A DNA stretch of 64,000 bases from Verrucomicrobiota bacterium (GCA_026398135.1 JAPLTN010000109.1:1-64000), one strand, 5' to 3'; counted from the stretch's first letter, positions 8,179 through 16,947 are shown. Numbers and translations are program-made. Notes: generated from the sequence alone by a model not told the origin.

Positions 8179-8856
8179 ATGACCCACCCCGGTTACCCCC
8201 TGTGTCGTGCGTTTTGCGTTCTCGGTCTCCTCGCTATTGCGGGATTAAACAGTTTGGAGGCGCGTATCGGCGATAGTGTGGACCAAATGAACGGGCGCAT
8301 GCTTCAGCCCGACCTCGGGAAGTATTTTAGCTGGCCCAAAGACATGGATGAACGGGCACGCGAGCGGGCGATTAAGGAGAATCCCATTTATGCGTTCGCT
8401 AGTTTTTTGCCCACCGCGGCGGAGGATTGGCGCGAGCAGATTTACTGGAAAAGCGCGATGAAGCGCCAGTTGAGCAACGAAGATGGCTGGCGGATACACG
8501 TCTATTTCCTGCGCGGCAGTTCGGTCTTGGAATGCTATCGCAGAGTAGGCAACCCATTGAATGAATTTGAGATAAATGCTATTTTAACCCGCTTTCGGAG
8601 TAATCAGGCCTGGCGCAAAGTGGCGCGCAAGGACGGCGGAGATACTGTGCTCGGTTTTGAATACGAGCTGGGCGATAACGGTCAGGAGAGTTTGCGAGCC
8701 CGTCGCCAAGGCGACTGGTTGATCATTTATCATAAGCGTCTCGATGACCTGCTGTTGGCGCGTAAAGCCAAGTGGGACGCGGAGGAGGAAAAACGCAAGG
8801 CGCTGGAACGCGCCGAGCAGGAACGTACCGCTCCGGTGAGTGTGGAAGGCTTCTAA
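8179..8856 (+). CDS. Exported hypothetical protein
   Basis: 225 aa from the ATG at 8179; a GTG at 8170 is an alternative. A signal peptide ([20 protein letters not shown]) precedes a soluble domain beginning [13 protein letters not shown]. That domain is rich in charged and aromatic residues and ends in a short Lys/Glu-rich coiled helix ([18 protein letters not shown]). No family is recognised. It diverges from rplU, with about 115 bases between the starts that presumably hold both promoters. Confidence 0.65.
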   Translation: MTHPGYPLCRAFCVLGLLAIAGLNSLEARIGDSVDQMNGRMLQPDLGKYFSWPKDMDERARERAIKENPIYAFASFLPTAAEDWREQIYWKSAMKRQLSNEDGWRIHVYFLRGSSVLECYRRVGNPLNEFEINAILTRFRSNQAWRKVARKDGGDTVLGFEYELGDNGQESLRARRQGDWLIIYHKRLDDLLLARKAKWDAEEEKRKALERAEQERTAPVSVEGF

Positions 8857-8902
8857 GGCTGGCTACGGTCGCGGGGGCGGGGTCGTTCCATTAATCCCGG
8901 TT

Positions 8903-9529
8903 TCAGCGCACGACCACATTCCAACGCAGGGAATTGCGCGCTCCGGCCAGGGTAATCACATGCTCTCCCGGGGGCAGCAATCCGGCCGGTAAAGTGAGCA
9001 ATACGTTGCTCTCTCGGGTGCGGGTTTTCAGATCGCCGGGTATGGGTTCAAAAGTGGGTACGATCACTACCGAGCCTTCGTGAATATAAATCTCCGCGCC
9101 GCCGAGCTGTTCGTGGTCGGATTCGAGTTTGGCGGTGAACTGTACCCGGGTCGGCAGTAAAGCGGTGATTTCGGCCGGCGCGAGCAGGTCGTGGTAACTC
9201 GCGGGCAGGCGCGGCATCTCGACCAAGGTTTTACCCAAGGGATCGGGCAGCCCTCCGGCCAGCGGGTTGGCCTGCGCGGCCGAACCGCGGGTAATATCCT
9301 TTGCGGCCAGGGCAGGGAAGGGGCGTTCGGCGCGCAGGCTGGAGCGCACGTAACCGGCCTCGACCAGCCTCTTCACGTTGGCTTGGGCCTTCATATCCGC
9401 GTAGGGCTCGAAGGGTTTTTCGGGTTTGCGGTATTTGAACGTGATATAGGTGTACGGCACCAAAAAGATAATGATCGAGGCGACGACCCAGCGCATGGGC
9501 CAAGGTTTTCGGGAAGGGGCGGCGGACAT
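8903..9529 (-). CDS. Membrane-anchored hypothetical protein
   Basis: 208 aa from the ATG at 9529 (MSAAPSRKPWPMRWVV). The longer open frame upstream is antisense to proS and reads as a shadow. One membrane helix at about residues 14-32 (VASIIIFLVPYTYITF) anchors the protein, and the rest lies outside the membrane. The C-terminal 80 residues (LLPTRVQFTAKLES...GEHVITLAGARNSLRW) look like a beta-sandwich, but no domain name can be supported. The gap to proS (9530-9652) contains a tract resembling the small dispersed repeats described in the findings. Confidence 0.6.
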   Translation of the reverse strand: MSAAPSRKPWPMRWVVASIIIFLVPYTYITFKYRKPEKPFEPYADMKAQANVKRLVEAGYVRSSLRAERPFPALAAKDITRGSAAQANPLAGGLPDPLGKTLVEMPRLPASYHDLLAPAEITALLPTRVQFTAKLESDHEQLGGAEIYIHEGSVVIVPTFEPIPGDLKTRTRESNVLLTLPAGLLPPGEHVITLAGARNSLRWNVVVR

Positions 9530-9652
9530 GATAAGGTAAAAGTGTCTTATGACGCGGGAGCGCCTGCGAATGACGAGCGGAGAATGCGGCCGCAGAATGG
9601 GAAATACGATTGCGAGGGCGGGGCGCGCGGGTTTGGTAACGCGACTCATCGC

Positions 9653-11443
9653 ATGAAACGCTGGTCCCACTACTTCGTCCCCACGCTCAAGGAAAGCCCC
9701 GCCGACGCCGAAATCGCCTCGCACAAGCTCTTGGTTCGCGCCGGGCTGGTCCGCAAGTTGAGCGGCGGTCTCTACACGTTCATGCCGCTCGGTCTGCGCG
9801 TCATGCAAAAGCTCTCCGCGATCTGCCGCGAGGAACTGGAACGCGAGCAACCGTCCCATGGCCGCGCCGGGGCCATCGAGCTGTGGATGCCCCACATCCA
9901 TCCGGTCGAGCTCTGGGAACAAGGCCCGCGCTGGGCGGCCGCCCGCGAAATCATGTTTCGCACCGACCACGCCGGCGCCGGCAAGGGGCGCGCCAAGGAG
10001 CCGGAGTTTGTCCTGGGGCCGACTCACGAGGAAATCATCACCCCGCTCGTCAAACAGGAGATCACCAGCTACCGGGATCTGCCGAAGAATTTTTATCAAA
10101 TCGCGACCAAGTTTCGTAATGAGATCCGTCCGCGTTACGGCCTGATGCGGGCCCGCGAGTTCGTGATGATGGACGCCTATTCCTTCGATGCCGACGACGC
10201 CGGCGCGGTGAAAAGCTACCTCGCGATGAAGGCTTCCTACGAGGCGTTCTTCAAACGCATCGGGGTAAAAGCCATCGCGGTCGAAGCCGATACCGGCGTG
10301 ATGGGCGGCAGTTATTCGCACGAGTTCATGGTGCCGGCCGAGATCGGCGACGATGACGTGATCTATTCCGATTCCGGTTACGCGGCCAATCGCGAGAAGG
10401 CGTCCAGCTCCCTCGTGCCCAAGGATCTCGCCGACGCCGCCCCGGCGGGCGCGGTGGAAAAGTTCGCCACTCCCGGCGTAGTCACCATCGCCCAGTTGGC
10501 GGCCGCGCCGTATGCCATTTCCGGGGACACGCAGTTCAAGACCCTCGTTTACATGGGCGACGGCAAGCCCTTCCTGGTCATTCTGCGCGGCAGTGACGAA
10601 CTGGAAGAGGCCAAGCTGGGCTCTCTCGGGTTCACCCTTTTCCGGGCGGCCACGGCCGAAGAAATCGAGCCGGTCCTTGGGGCCAAACCGGGCTCGCTCG
10701 GAGCGGTCAAAGGCACGATCAAAAACCCCGCCGCGCTGGCCGGAGTATTTGCCGATCATGCCATCCGCCTGATCGGCAACGGCGTGACCGGAGCCAACGA
10801 GGACGGCTTCCACTTGAAGAACGTCAATGTGACCCGTGACCTCGCCATCACGCAGTTCGGCGATTTCCGCCGCGTGCGCACCGGCGAGCCCTGTCCCGTC
10901 TCCGGTCTGCCCTTGCAGTCGAAGCGCGGGATCGAGGTCGGCCATATTTTCAAACTCGGCACCAAATACGCGGATAAGTTCGGCGCGGTTTACACCGATG
11001 ATCAGAAGCAGTCGCACCCCATGGTGATGGGCTGCTACGGCATCGGCGTGAGCCGCACACTTCAGGCGATTATCGAGCAGAGCCACGACGCCGACGGCAT
11101 CATCTGGCCCTGGGCGGTCGCGCCCTTCCAAGTGCTCATCTGCCTGCTTGACCCGAAGCTGCCCGAAGCAATGGAAATGGCGGAGAAACTCGCCGCCGCC
11201 GCCGAGGCGGCCGGGGCCGATGTGTTGCTCGATGACCGCGATGAGCGTCCGGGCGTGAAGTTCAAGGATGCCGATCTGATCGGCATACCCTTGCGCATCG
11301 TGATCGGTGGCAAGGGCCTGAAAGACGGTATTATCGAACTTAAGCCGCGTGCTTCCAAGGACGTGCAGAAAATCGCGGTGGCCGACGCCCCCGCCAAACT
11401 CGCCGAATTGGTGCGGGCCAACGCCCAAGGGGTAACCGCCTGA
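9653..11443 (+). CDS. proS: Prolyl-tRNA synthetase
   Basis: 596 aa from the ATG at 9653 (MKRWSHYFVPTLKESP). It charges tRNA-Pro with proline. The bacterial-type class II layout is visible: motif 1 (GLYTFMPLGLRVMQK), motif 2 (RPRYGLMRAREFVMMDAYSF, near residues 160-180) and motif 3 (GCYGIGVSRTLQAIIEQ). Between motifs 2 and 3 is the inserted editing domain that removes mischarged alanine. The C-terminal anticodon-binding domain (VLICLLDP...DDRDERPGVKFKDADLIG) completes it. Its stop overlaps the clpS start by one base. Confidence 0.96.
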   Translation: MKRWSHYFVPTLKESPADAEIASHKLLVRAGLVRKLSGGLYTFMPLGLRVMQKLSAICREELEREQPSHGRAGAIELWMPHIHPVELWEQGPRWAAAREIMFRTDHAGAGKGRAKEPEFVLGPTHEEIITPLVKQEITSYRDLPKNFYQIATKFRNEIRPRYGLMRAREFVMMDAYSFDADDAGAVKSYLAMKASYEAFFKRIGVKAIAVEADTGVMGGSYSHEFMVPAEIGDDDVIYSDSGYAANREKASSSLVPKDLADAAPAGAVEKFATPGVVTIAQLAAAPYAISGDTQFKTLVYMGDGKPFLVILRGSDELEEAKLGSLGFTLFRAATAEEIEPVLGAKPGSLGAVKGTIKNPAALAGVFADHAIRLIGNGVTGANEDGFHLKNVNVTRDLAITQFGDFRRVRTGEPCPVSGLPLQSKRGIEVGHIFKLGTKYADKFGAVYTDDQKQSHPMVMGCYGIGVSRTLQAIIEQSHDADGIIWPWAVAPFQVLICLLDPKLPEAMEMAEKLAAAAEAAGADVLLDDRDERPGVKFKDADLIGIPLRIVIGGKGLKDGIIELKPRASKDVQKIAVADAPAKLAELVRANAQGVTA

Positions 11444-11796
11444 TGCCGGTGACGCTTCCAGTTTTGCTGCCCGGGCGCACCCCTTTGCGTGAAGCGGGCA
11501 CGCGCACCGGAGTCGCGCCAGCGGAAGTGGCGGAGACCGAGACCGTGCTTGCGCCGCAGGGTCCGTGGCGGGTGGTCGTTATTAATGACCCGGTAAACAC
11601 GATGAGCTACGTCGTGCTGGTATTTCGCAAGGTCTTCGGCTTCTCCGAGGCTCTCGCGAGCAAACACATGATGGAGGTCCATGAGCGCGGGCGCTCGGTG
11701 GTCTGGTCGGGTCTGCGCGAGCAGGCCGAGCTCTATGCTTTCGCCCTGCAACAATGGCATCTGACCGCCGTGCTCGAATCCGATGAAACGCATTGA
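11443..11796 (+). CDS. clpS: ATP-dependent Clp protease adaptor ClpS
   Basis: 117 aa. The ClpS core lies at about residues 40-115: WRVVVINDPVNTMSYVV, VFRKVFGFSEALASKHMMEVH, then a final ALQQWHLTAVLE. ClpS delivers N-degron substrates to ClpA or ClpC. The N-terminal extension of about 40 residues is Pro/Thr-rich and probably flexible; in known ClpS proteins this tail inserts into the ATPase pore. It is coupled to proS by a TGATG overlap and overlaps the next gene by 14 bases, so the three genes form one translational unit. Confidence 0.94.
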   Translation: MPVTLPVLLPGRTPLREAGTRTGVAPAEVAETETVLAPQGPWRVVVINDPVNTMSYVVLVFRKVFGFSEALASKHMMEVHERGRSVVWSGLREQAELYAFALQQWHLTAVLESDETH

Positions 11797-12328
11797 GGTA
11801 AAACTAAGTCTGCCGGTCGTCGCCCCCTTGCTCGACCTGATGAAGGCCTCCAGCGATGTGCTCGAAGCCCAAATCGCCGCGCCGCTCACGCTGGAGGATA
11901 TCGACGCCGATTTTCGCGACGAATGGAAAGCCGAGTTGCTCAAAGGCCAGCACGAGGAGCTGCACGCTTTGATGGGGCTGTTTAACAGCGATTTCTTCGT
12001 GAACGGCGTGGTGGCGTTCGACGAGGAGAACGCCGAGGTGATCGTGCGCGCGTGCTCCGCGCTGCGCCTGCGTCTGCGGCGGCATGATTTGAAGGTGCTT
12101 GATGACGAGCAGTTAGAGAGTGGAAGCGTTGATTTGGAAGATATCACCGTGCCGCTGCAAAAGCCTTATATGTGCTATGTTTTTCTCGGCACTATTCAGG
12201 AGTTGGTGATCCAGCATCTGGATAGCGCCATTCTGCGTGGCCCTGCGTCCGAACGTTCGACCGGGAGTGATGACGACGAGGCGGGTGATGACGACGAACG
12301 CGGCGGTTTCGGCGACAAGACCGATTAG
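11783..12328 (+). CDS. ClpS-linked hypothetical protein (possibly DUF2017-like)
   Basis: 181 aa, starting inside the clpS coding end. It is mostly helical and acidic, with a helical core SLPVVAPLLDLMKASSDVLE...DEWKAELLKGQHEELHALMG, a segment RACSALRLRLRRHDLKVL, and a highly acidic tail (GSDDDEAGDDDERG). In actinobacteria clpS is followed by a helical DUF2017 gene. The position and helical make-up here are similar, but I cannot establish homology by eye. The overlap implies stoichiometric production with ClpS, so a role in regulated proteolysis is a reasonable guess. Confidence 0.6.
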   Translation: MKRIEVKLSLPVVAPLLDLMKASSDVLEAQIAAPLTLEDIDADFRDEWKAELLKGQHEELHALMGLFNSDFFVNGVVAFDEENAEVIVRACSALRLRLRRHDLKVLDDEQLESGSVDLEDITVPLQKPYMCYVFLGTIQELVIQHLDSAILRGPASERSTGSDDDEAGDDDERGGFGDKTD

Positions 12329-12349
12329 TCGGGGCGCGACGACCTGGCG

Positions 12350-12832
12350 ATGAAGGTAATCTGCGAACACTGCAGTCTGCCCTTTGTGGTGGCGCGCGTC
12401 GCGCCAGGCCGTCCGGTTTACTGTTGTTCCGGTTGCGCTCTGGCGGCTCGCGTGCCGGTCGATGCGCAGGGTCAATTTCCGATCAATGCTGCGTTGGGCA
12501 CGGCACTCACGCTGGCCTTCGTCGGTTTTAACCAGGTGTTGTTCTGGCTGCTTTCGGTTTTGCTGTCCCGCGATCCGGACGCGTTGGTTAACGCACTACG
12601 CTTCGGGTGGGCTTCGCTGGGCACTGGCGTGGCGTTTTGGCTGGTCGTGGCGGTCACGCAATGGCGACTGGGTGCTCGCAGCTCCTCGGATGCGGTGGTG
12701 CTTTTGCTAAGCGGCTCCGGGATGGTGATGGCACTTGCAACCGGCGCTCCGGCGCACGCGGCGGTGGCCAATCTGGTGCTGGCCGGTTGGTCGCTGCGCG
12801 GACTGCGGCGCAAGCGACCAACGGTAAACTAG
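12350..12832 (+). CDS. Zinc-ribbon membrane protein (ATPase-cat_bd-like N-terminus)
   Basis: 160 aa. The N-terminal 30 residues carry CEHCSLPF followed 15 residues later by YCCSGCALA. This is a CxxC...CCxxC metal-binding pattern like the domain found at the front of CcoI/FixI-type copper ATPases. The rest holds three or four membrane helices (about residues 45-75, 85-105, 112-150) and no P-type ATPase motifs. It is therefore a free-standing metal-binding module on a small membrane protein. It follows the clpS-linked gene by 21 bases and may share its transcript; its function is unknown. Confidence 0.6.
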   Translation: MKVICEHCSLPFVVARVAPGRPVYCCSGCALAARVPVDAQGQFPINAALGTALTLAFVGFNQVLFWLLSVLLSRDPDALVNALRFGWASLGTGVAFWLVVAVTQWRLGARSSSDAVVLLLSGSGMVMALATGAPAHAAVANLVLAGWSLRGLRRKRPTVN

Positions 12833-12845
12833 TCAGGCGCGCGGG

Positions 12846-14090
12846 CTAACGACCGCCGTAAAGCTTGGTGCCGAGGCGGCCGGCGGCCTTGGGCGCGAAG
12901 GGCGACAGGGCTGAGACCGGCTTGGCGGGTTTTCCAGCCGTCTTGGCGTTGGCGTCGGGTTTGGTCGCCTCTTTGGCGGCGGCGGCGGCCAAACGGGCGG
13001 CAGTCGAGGGGTGAACTTTGGCCGGCACCGAGGCACCGGGGCGGCGGGTGATTTGCGTGGACTTTTCGGCCTCGGGGGTGCGGGAGGAGATGAATTCACG
13101 GATGATCTGCTCGCGGGCGCGCTGCTTGTCCTCGATTTCGATCTCTTCGGTGGTGCGCTGCTCTTCCTGCTCGGTGATGGCTTTGCGCATCTTGGAGAGC
13201 GCGAGGTTTTGCAGCTGGCGCACGCGCTCGCGGGTGACGCGGAATTTGGCCCCGACTTCTTCGAGGGTGAGCTCGTCGCGGTTATCGAGACCGAACCGGT
13301 AGCGAATGATCTCCGCTTCGCGCGGATCGAGGGAGTCCACCAAGCTGCGCAGCGCGGTATTCTGGGTGCTGTCGCGCAGTTGCTCGAAGGGGCTGGCGGC
13401 GTTTTCATCGCCCACGATTTCGCCAAAAGTAGTGGAATCGCCGTCCTCGCCGATCGGGGCGTCGAGGGATGCCGGGCGCACGCTGACCGATTTCAGATGG
13501 GCTACCTTGCTGGTGGGAATCTGGAGCTCGATGGCGATTTCTTCGTCGGTGGGCTCGCGGCCGAGCTCCTCGGTGAGCGCCATGGCGGTGCGGCGCATTT
13601 TCGAGATTTTGTCCACCAAATGGACGGGCAGGCGTATGGTTTTCGACTGGTTGGCGAGGGCGCGCTTGATCGACTGTTTGATCCACCAAGCGGCGTAGGT
13701 GGAGAGTTTGCCGCCCTTGTCCGGGTCGAAGCGCTCCACCGCCTTGATCAGGCCGATGTTACCCTCGCTGATGAGGTCGAGCAGTGGGAGGCCGAAATCT
13801 TTGTAATCCATCGCGATCTTCACCACGAGGCGCAGATTGGCCGAGATCATGTGATCGCGGGCGGCCTTGTCGCCTTTGAGGATGCGTTTGGCGAGGCGCA
13901 CTTCCTCGTCGATGGTCAGGAGCGGGGTCTTGCCGATTTCCTGAAGGTAAAGCTGCAAGTTGTTGCGCTCCGGGGTTTCAGAAGGCGCGGCCGCCGCCCG
14001 GATCGGCTCCAAAAACGACGGCACGGAATCGACAGCCATCGTGCTGTTATTGGGGCTGGTGGTTTCGCTGGAATAGGTGGTGGCGGACAT
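12846..14090 (-). CDS. RNA polymerase sigma-70 factor (RpoD/RpoS-like)
   Basis: 414 aa from the ATG at 14090 (MSATTYSSETTS); an in-frame start at 14159 is less likely. Region 1.2 (NLQLYLQEIGKTPLLT) and region 2 (LRLVVKIAMDYKDFGLPLLD, SEGNIGLIKAVERFDP, STYAAWWIKQSIKRA) are clear, as are region 3 and a region 4.2 helix-turn-helix (LTLEEVGAKFRVTRERVRQL). There is no long region 1.1, so it resembles a group 2 factor more than a full-size housekeeping sigma. About 100 residues after region 4 are Ala/Lys/Pro-rich and probably disordered, which is unusual. Its partner genes are not adjacent. Confidence 0.9.
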   Translation of the reverse strand: MSATTYSSETTSPNNSTMAVDSVPSFLEPIRAAAAPSETPERNNLQLYLQEIGKTPLLTIDEEVRLAKRILKGDKAARDHMISANLRLVVKIAMDYKDFGLPLLDLISEGNIGLIKAVERFDPDKGGKLSTYAAWWIKQSIKRALANQSKTIRLPVHLVDKISKMRRTAMALTEELGREPTDEEIAIELQIPTSKVAHLKSVSVRPASLDAPIGEDGDSTTFGEIVGDENAASPFEQLRDSTQNTALRSLVDSLDPREAEIIRYRFGLDNRDELTLEEVGAKFRVTRERVRQLQNLALSKMRKAITEQEEQRTTEEIEIEDKQRAREQIIREFISSRTPEAEKSTQITRRPGASVPAKVHPSTAARLAAAAAKEATKPDANAKTAGKPAKPVSALSPFAPKAAGRLGTKLYGGR

Positions 14091-14119
14091 GATGGTTAAA
14101 GGACGAAGGGTGCTGTAAC

Positions 14120-14653
14120 TCAGAACGTTTCGGGCCAACTCGGACTGATCATCGGGCAACTGCTCTGAACTGCTTTACGATATACGGTTCCAAAAATCTG
14201 CGCTGAATTTAGGCCTGATACTAAACGGACTAAGGGGCCAAAGGTGCGCCTATGTGACGCATTTATTGGCTCGATCTGGGCGTTATTTGTCAAAAAGGCC
14301 TTGGGCTTACGGCTTGCTTCGGGGGCTTGTTGCAGGACGAGCAACAGTTCTTCGGGTATCTGGGTGTCATCCGGTTGCGGGTCTGGGCGGAGTTCGACAC
14401 TGATTTGTCCGCCGATCTTGAGACCGATGGTTTTGAGCAGATCTTGGCCGAGAACAAAGTAACTGCCGCCATCGGCGTGGTTTTGCAGTGCGCGCCGGTA
14501 AGCAACCCCTTGGAGGGATACGAGCAGTCGGCGCACTCCAGCGTTTTTAAGCGTGGCAGCGACGGCGTCGGGCACGGGAAGGGCGTGGTGGCGAAGGCCG
14601 TGATCAAGCCGAACCAAGGTTGCGATGAATCGGTGTGACGCGGGTTTTCCCAT
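14120..14653 (-). CDS. DUF1905-domain protein, apparently truncated at the C-terminus
   Basis: 177 aa from the ATG at 14653. Residues 5-115 (FIATLVRLDHGLRHHALPVP...GVRRLLVSLQGVAYRRAL... GQISVELRPDPQPDDTQIPEEL) match the DUF1905 beta-barrel pattern. In many homologues this domain is followed by a YdeI/OmpD-associated helical domain with a terminal RxxR motif. Here the sequence after KPKAFL loses that character, so the second domain may have decayed or never existed. The stop lies 29 bases before the sigma-factor start. The biochemical role of this family is not established. Confidence 0.55.
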   Translation of the reverse strand: MGKPASHRFIATLVRLDHGLRHHALPVPDAVAATLKNAGVRRLLVSLQGVAYRRALQNHADGGSYFVLGQDLLKTIGLKIGGQISVELRPDPQPDDTQIPEELLLVLQQAPEASRKPKAFLTNNAQIEPINASHRRTFGPLVRLVSGLNSAQIFGTVYRKAVQSSCPMISPSWPETF

Positions 14654-14717
14654 GTTGAGAAACCTTGCCGATGCATGGTGGGGGGCGCAACTAATCGCAG
14701 GCTTAGGGTGGTTTTTC

Positions 14718-14933
14718 TCAAGGCAGGATGAGTGCGTTTTGCCGCTCGAAGTCGGATACTCCGGTGAGCTCCAGTTTGGCTTGTTCATAGTCGGTCTGGG
14801 ATACGTAGGGCGGGGTGCGTCCAGCCCGGGCGGCGAGATCTCGGGTGTGGGCGGAAATCATGGCACGCGTCACTTGGAGGTGAGTCGGCAGATAGTTAAT
14901 GCGCGTTGAGGGCGCAGTTAGGGTTAGGGGCAT
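14718..14933 (-). CDS. Small DUF2934-like protein
   Basis: 71 aa from the ATG at 14933 (MPLTLTAPSTRIN). The segment ISAHTRDLAARAGRTPPYVS followed by QTDYEQAKLELTG resembles the short helical DUF2934 module, in which an R/A-x-A-x-x-x-W/Y-G turn precedes a helix with an A-E-x-E-L motif. It shares strand and direction with the DUF1905 gene 64 bases downstream. Its function is unknown. Confidence 0.45.
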   Translation of the reverse strand: MPLTLTAPSTRINYLPTHLQVTRAMISAHTRDLAARAGRTPPYVSQTDYEQAKLELTGVSDFERQNALILP

Positions 14934-15236
14934 GACTGAAGTATTTGAAAGCTGTGGGCGGGGTGGGGAATCGGCTGGGCTCGGTGGGCTCAGACTATGC
15001 CGATTTGGCGCTTGGGTTTCGATGGGGTGTTTACCGCCATTCATCATGCAGGTTGTCGGGTTTGGCGGCTGCGGCTCCGTGGGTGGGTGCCGATAGGTAG
15101 GGTATTAACCTATGGCTTATTCGTGGGGGGCGGCGCTAAATACCGCGTCCACGGCAGGCTCGGGTCTAAACCCCCGGCCCGTGCGGGATACACACGCGGG
15201 GCGCGGCGGTGGCAGGGAGCTTACTTTTTTAAAAAC
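14934..15236. other. Intergenic region, divergent promoters
   Basis: This is about 300 bases between the DUF2934-like gene and the response regulator. It is GC-rich with no convincing open frame; the apparent coding extension of the regulator here reads as Gly/Arg-rich noise. It presumably holds the promoters of both flanking genes, but I could not pick out a clear -35/-10 pair. Confidence 0.4.
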
Positions 15237-15932
15237 ATGACATCACCTTCCAGAATCACGGTTTTATTGGCTGAAGATCATTCCATCGTGCGGCAGGGGC
15301 TCTGTGCTCTGCTCAATGCGGACGGTCATTTTGTGATTGTGGGCGAAGCGCATGATGGGCGCGAGGCGGTGGCGCTCGCGCGCAGTTTGCGACCCCAAGT
15401 CGTGCTTATGGATGTAGCCATGCCTGAGCTAAACGGAATGGAGGCGGCGCGGCAGATATTTGAATTCGAGCCGCTTACGCGTGTTCTTATCCTTTCCGCA
15501 CACGCGGATGATGAATATGTGCAACGTGCGGTGGCGATGGGGGTGGCGGGATTTTTGGAGAAACAGACCTCGGCGGAAATCCTCACCAAGGCGATTCGCG
15601 AGGTTGCCGCTGGCAGGGCGTATTTTAGTCCGCGCATCGCGCGACGCATGAAGGATGAAGCGGCCCGGCCTCGGGATCGCGAGGGTATGCGGCGCGTCGA
15701 TGCCGCGCGACTGACCAGTCGCGAAGCGGAAGTGTTGCAGCTTGTCGCCGAAGGCTCGGCCAACAAACAGATCGCCGGAGTGCTGGGCATCAGCATCAAA
15801 ACGGTTGAGAAGCACCGGCAGCATTTGATGGATAAGCTCAACATTCACGACACCGCCGGGCTGACCCGTCACGCCATCGCAACCGGCGTGATCGAAAGTA
15901 GTGTGCAGCGCACTACCGCCGATCCGGCCTGA
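15237..15932 (+). CDS. NarL/FixJ-family two-component response regulator
   Basis: 231 aa from the ATG at 15237 (MTSPSRITVLLAEDHSIVR). The receiver domain (about 6-125) has the acidic pair in AEDH, the phosphoacceptor aspartate in VLMDVAMPELNG near residue 60, and the conserved lysine in GFLEKQTS. The C-terminal LuxR helix-turn-helix (LTSREAEVLQLVAEGSANKQ, then SIKTVEKHRQHLMDKL) binds DNA. No histidine kinase is adjacent, so it is an orphan here. The following BON gene, 75 bases downstream, could be a target or a co-transcribed partner. Confidence 0.93.
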   Translation: MTSPSRITVLLAEDHSIVRQGLCALLNADGHFVIVGEAHDGREAVALARSLRPQVVLMDVAMPELNGMEAARQIFEFEPLTRVLILSAHADDEYVQRAVAMGVAGFLEKQTSAEILTKAIREVAAGRAYFSPRIARRMKDEAARPRDREGMRRVDAARLTSREAEVLQLVAEGSANKQIAGVLGISIKTVEKHRQHLMDKLNIHDTAGLTRHAIATGVIESSVQRTTADPA

Positions 15933-16007
15933 GGTCTTCCGTGGTAGGGCAAGGCCCCATGGTGGGGCTCACTTTGGTCGGTTAGGATGCCGGTCCAGTC
16001 CTATCCT

Positions 16008-16751
16008 ATGAAAATCAAAAACCTATCCGCTTTGCTCGTCATCACCGCCAGTCCGCTCGTGGCTTTCGCCTCTTCCGAGACCGACAACAAAATCGAGGAG
16101 GCCGCCAAGGCTTCCTTTAATTACCGCACGGTTTTGGAGAACCATGTGAATGTGAAGGCCAAGGATGGCATCGTCACCCTCACCGGTTCGGTGCAGGATT
16201 CCGACGACAAGGCTCTCGCCGCCGACACGGTGGAAAACCTGCCCGGTGTCGTCGCGGTTAAGAACGATATCACGATCAAATCCGACCAGCCCGAGCATTC
16301 CGACGGCTGGATCGCGCTCAAGATTCGCAGCCGCCTTTTGGTGAAGGCCAACGTGAGTGCCTCCAGCACCACGGTGGCGGTCAAGGACGGCATCGTCACC
16401 CTCGGCGGCACGGCTGAAAACCAAGCCCAGAAGGAGCTCACCGAAGTTTACGCCAAGGAGATCGATTGGGTGAAGTCGGTTAAAAACGACATCGTGGTAA
16501 AAGAGGCCACGCCCAAGTCCGAGACCATTGGCGACAAAATCGACGATGCGTCCATTACCAGCCAGCTCAAATACGCCTTGTTGCACCACAAGGCCACCAG
16601 CGCGCTCAAGACGAAGGTCACGACCGTGGACGGCGTGGTGGTAATCAGCGGCGACGCGAGTTCGGATGCGGAAAAGACCTTGGTCACCAAGCTCGCGCAG
16701 GACGTCCGGGGCGTTAAGTCCGTCGTTAACAACATGACGGTGAAGGCCTGA
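16008..16751 (+). CDS. Periplasmic protein with three BON domains (OsmY-like)
   Basis: 247 aa from the ATG at 16008 (MKIKNLSALLVITAS), a signal peptide cleaved after AFA. Three BON repeats follow at about 30-92, 97-160 and 172-247. Each has the pattern V...KDGIVTLTG (or GVVVISG) and a closing GV..V.ND/NN. BON domains bind phospholipid surfaces, and OsmY-type proteins protect the envelope under osmotic stress, so an envelope-stress role is inferred. The terminator at 16803 ends the transcript. Confidence 0.9.
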   Translation: MKIKNLSALLVITASPLVAFASSETDNKIEEAAKASFNYRTVLENHVNVKAKDGIVTLTGSVQDSDDKALAADTVENLPGVVAVKNDITIKSDQPEHSDGWIALKIRSRLLVKANVSASSTTVAVKDGIVTLGGTAENQAQKELTEVYAKEIDWVKSVKNDIVVKEATPKSETIGDKIDDASITSQLKYALLHHKATSALKTKVTTVDGVVVISGDASSDAEKTLVTKLAQDVRGVKSVVNNMTVKA

Positions 16752-16802
16752 GTCCTTGCTTGAGCGGCACTCCCCGGGATCGCAGGGAGTGGTGGAACGG
16801 TC

Positions 16803-16830
16803 CGGCCGGCGCAACAGCGCCGGCCGTTTT
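16803..16830 (+). terminator. Terminator after the BON-domain gene
   Basis: A CGGCCGGCG / CGCCGGCCG stem with a six-base loop is followed by TTTTGATTT. It lies about 50 bases after the stop of the upstream gene. Confidence 0.8.
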
Positions 16831-16908
16831 GATTTGGCGAAACAGGATGGTTTCGTGGCGAGCGAGTAGTCGGTTGCGAGCAGTATTGGCTTGCGAGTTC
16901 AGCCCATG

Positions 16909-16947
16909 AAAAACCCCGCCGCACCCTGTCTGAAGGGTGGAGCGGGG
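16909..16947 (-). terminator. Terminator of the PRC-barrel operon
   Basis: On the minus strand CCCCGC...CACCCT pairs with AGGGTG...GCGGGG and is followed by five T. It lies 21 bases beyond the stop of the gene at 16968. Confidence 0.85.

Noticed and set aside
8903-11428. Very long minus-strand open frame across proS
   Set aside because: Only its downstream end (8903-9529) reads like protein; the rest is the antisense of proS, a common effect of high GC.
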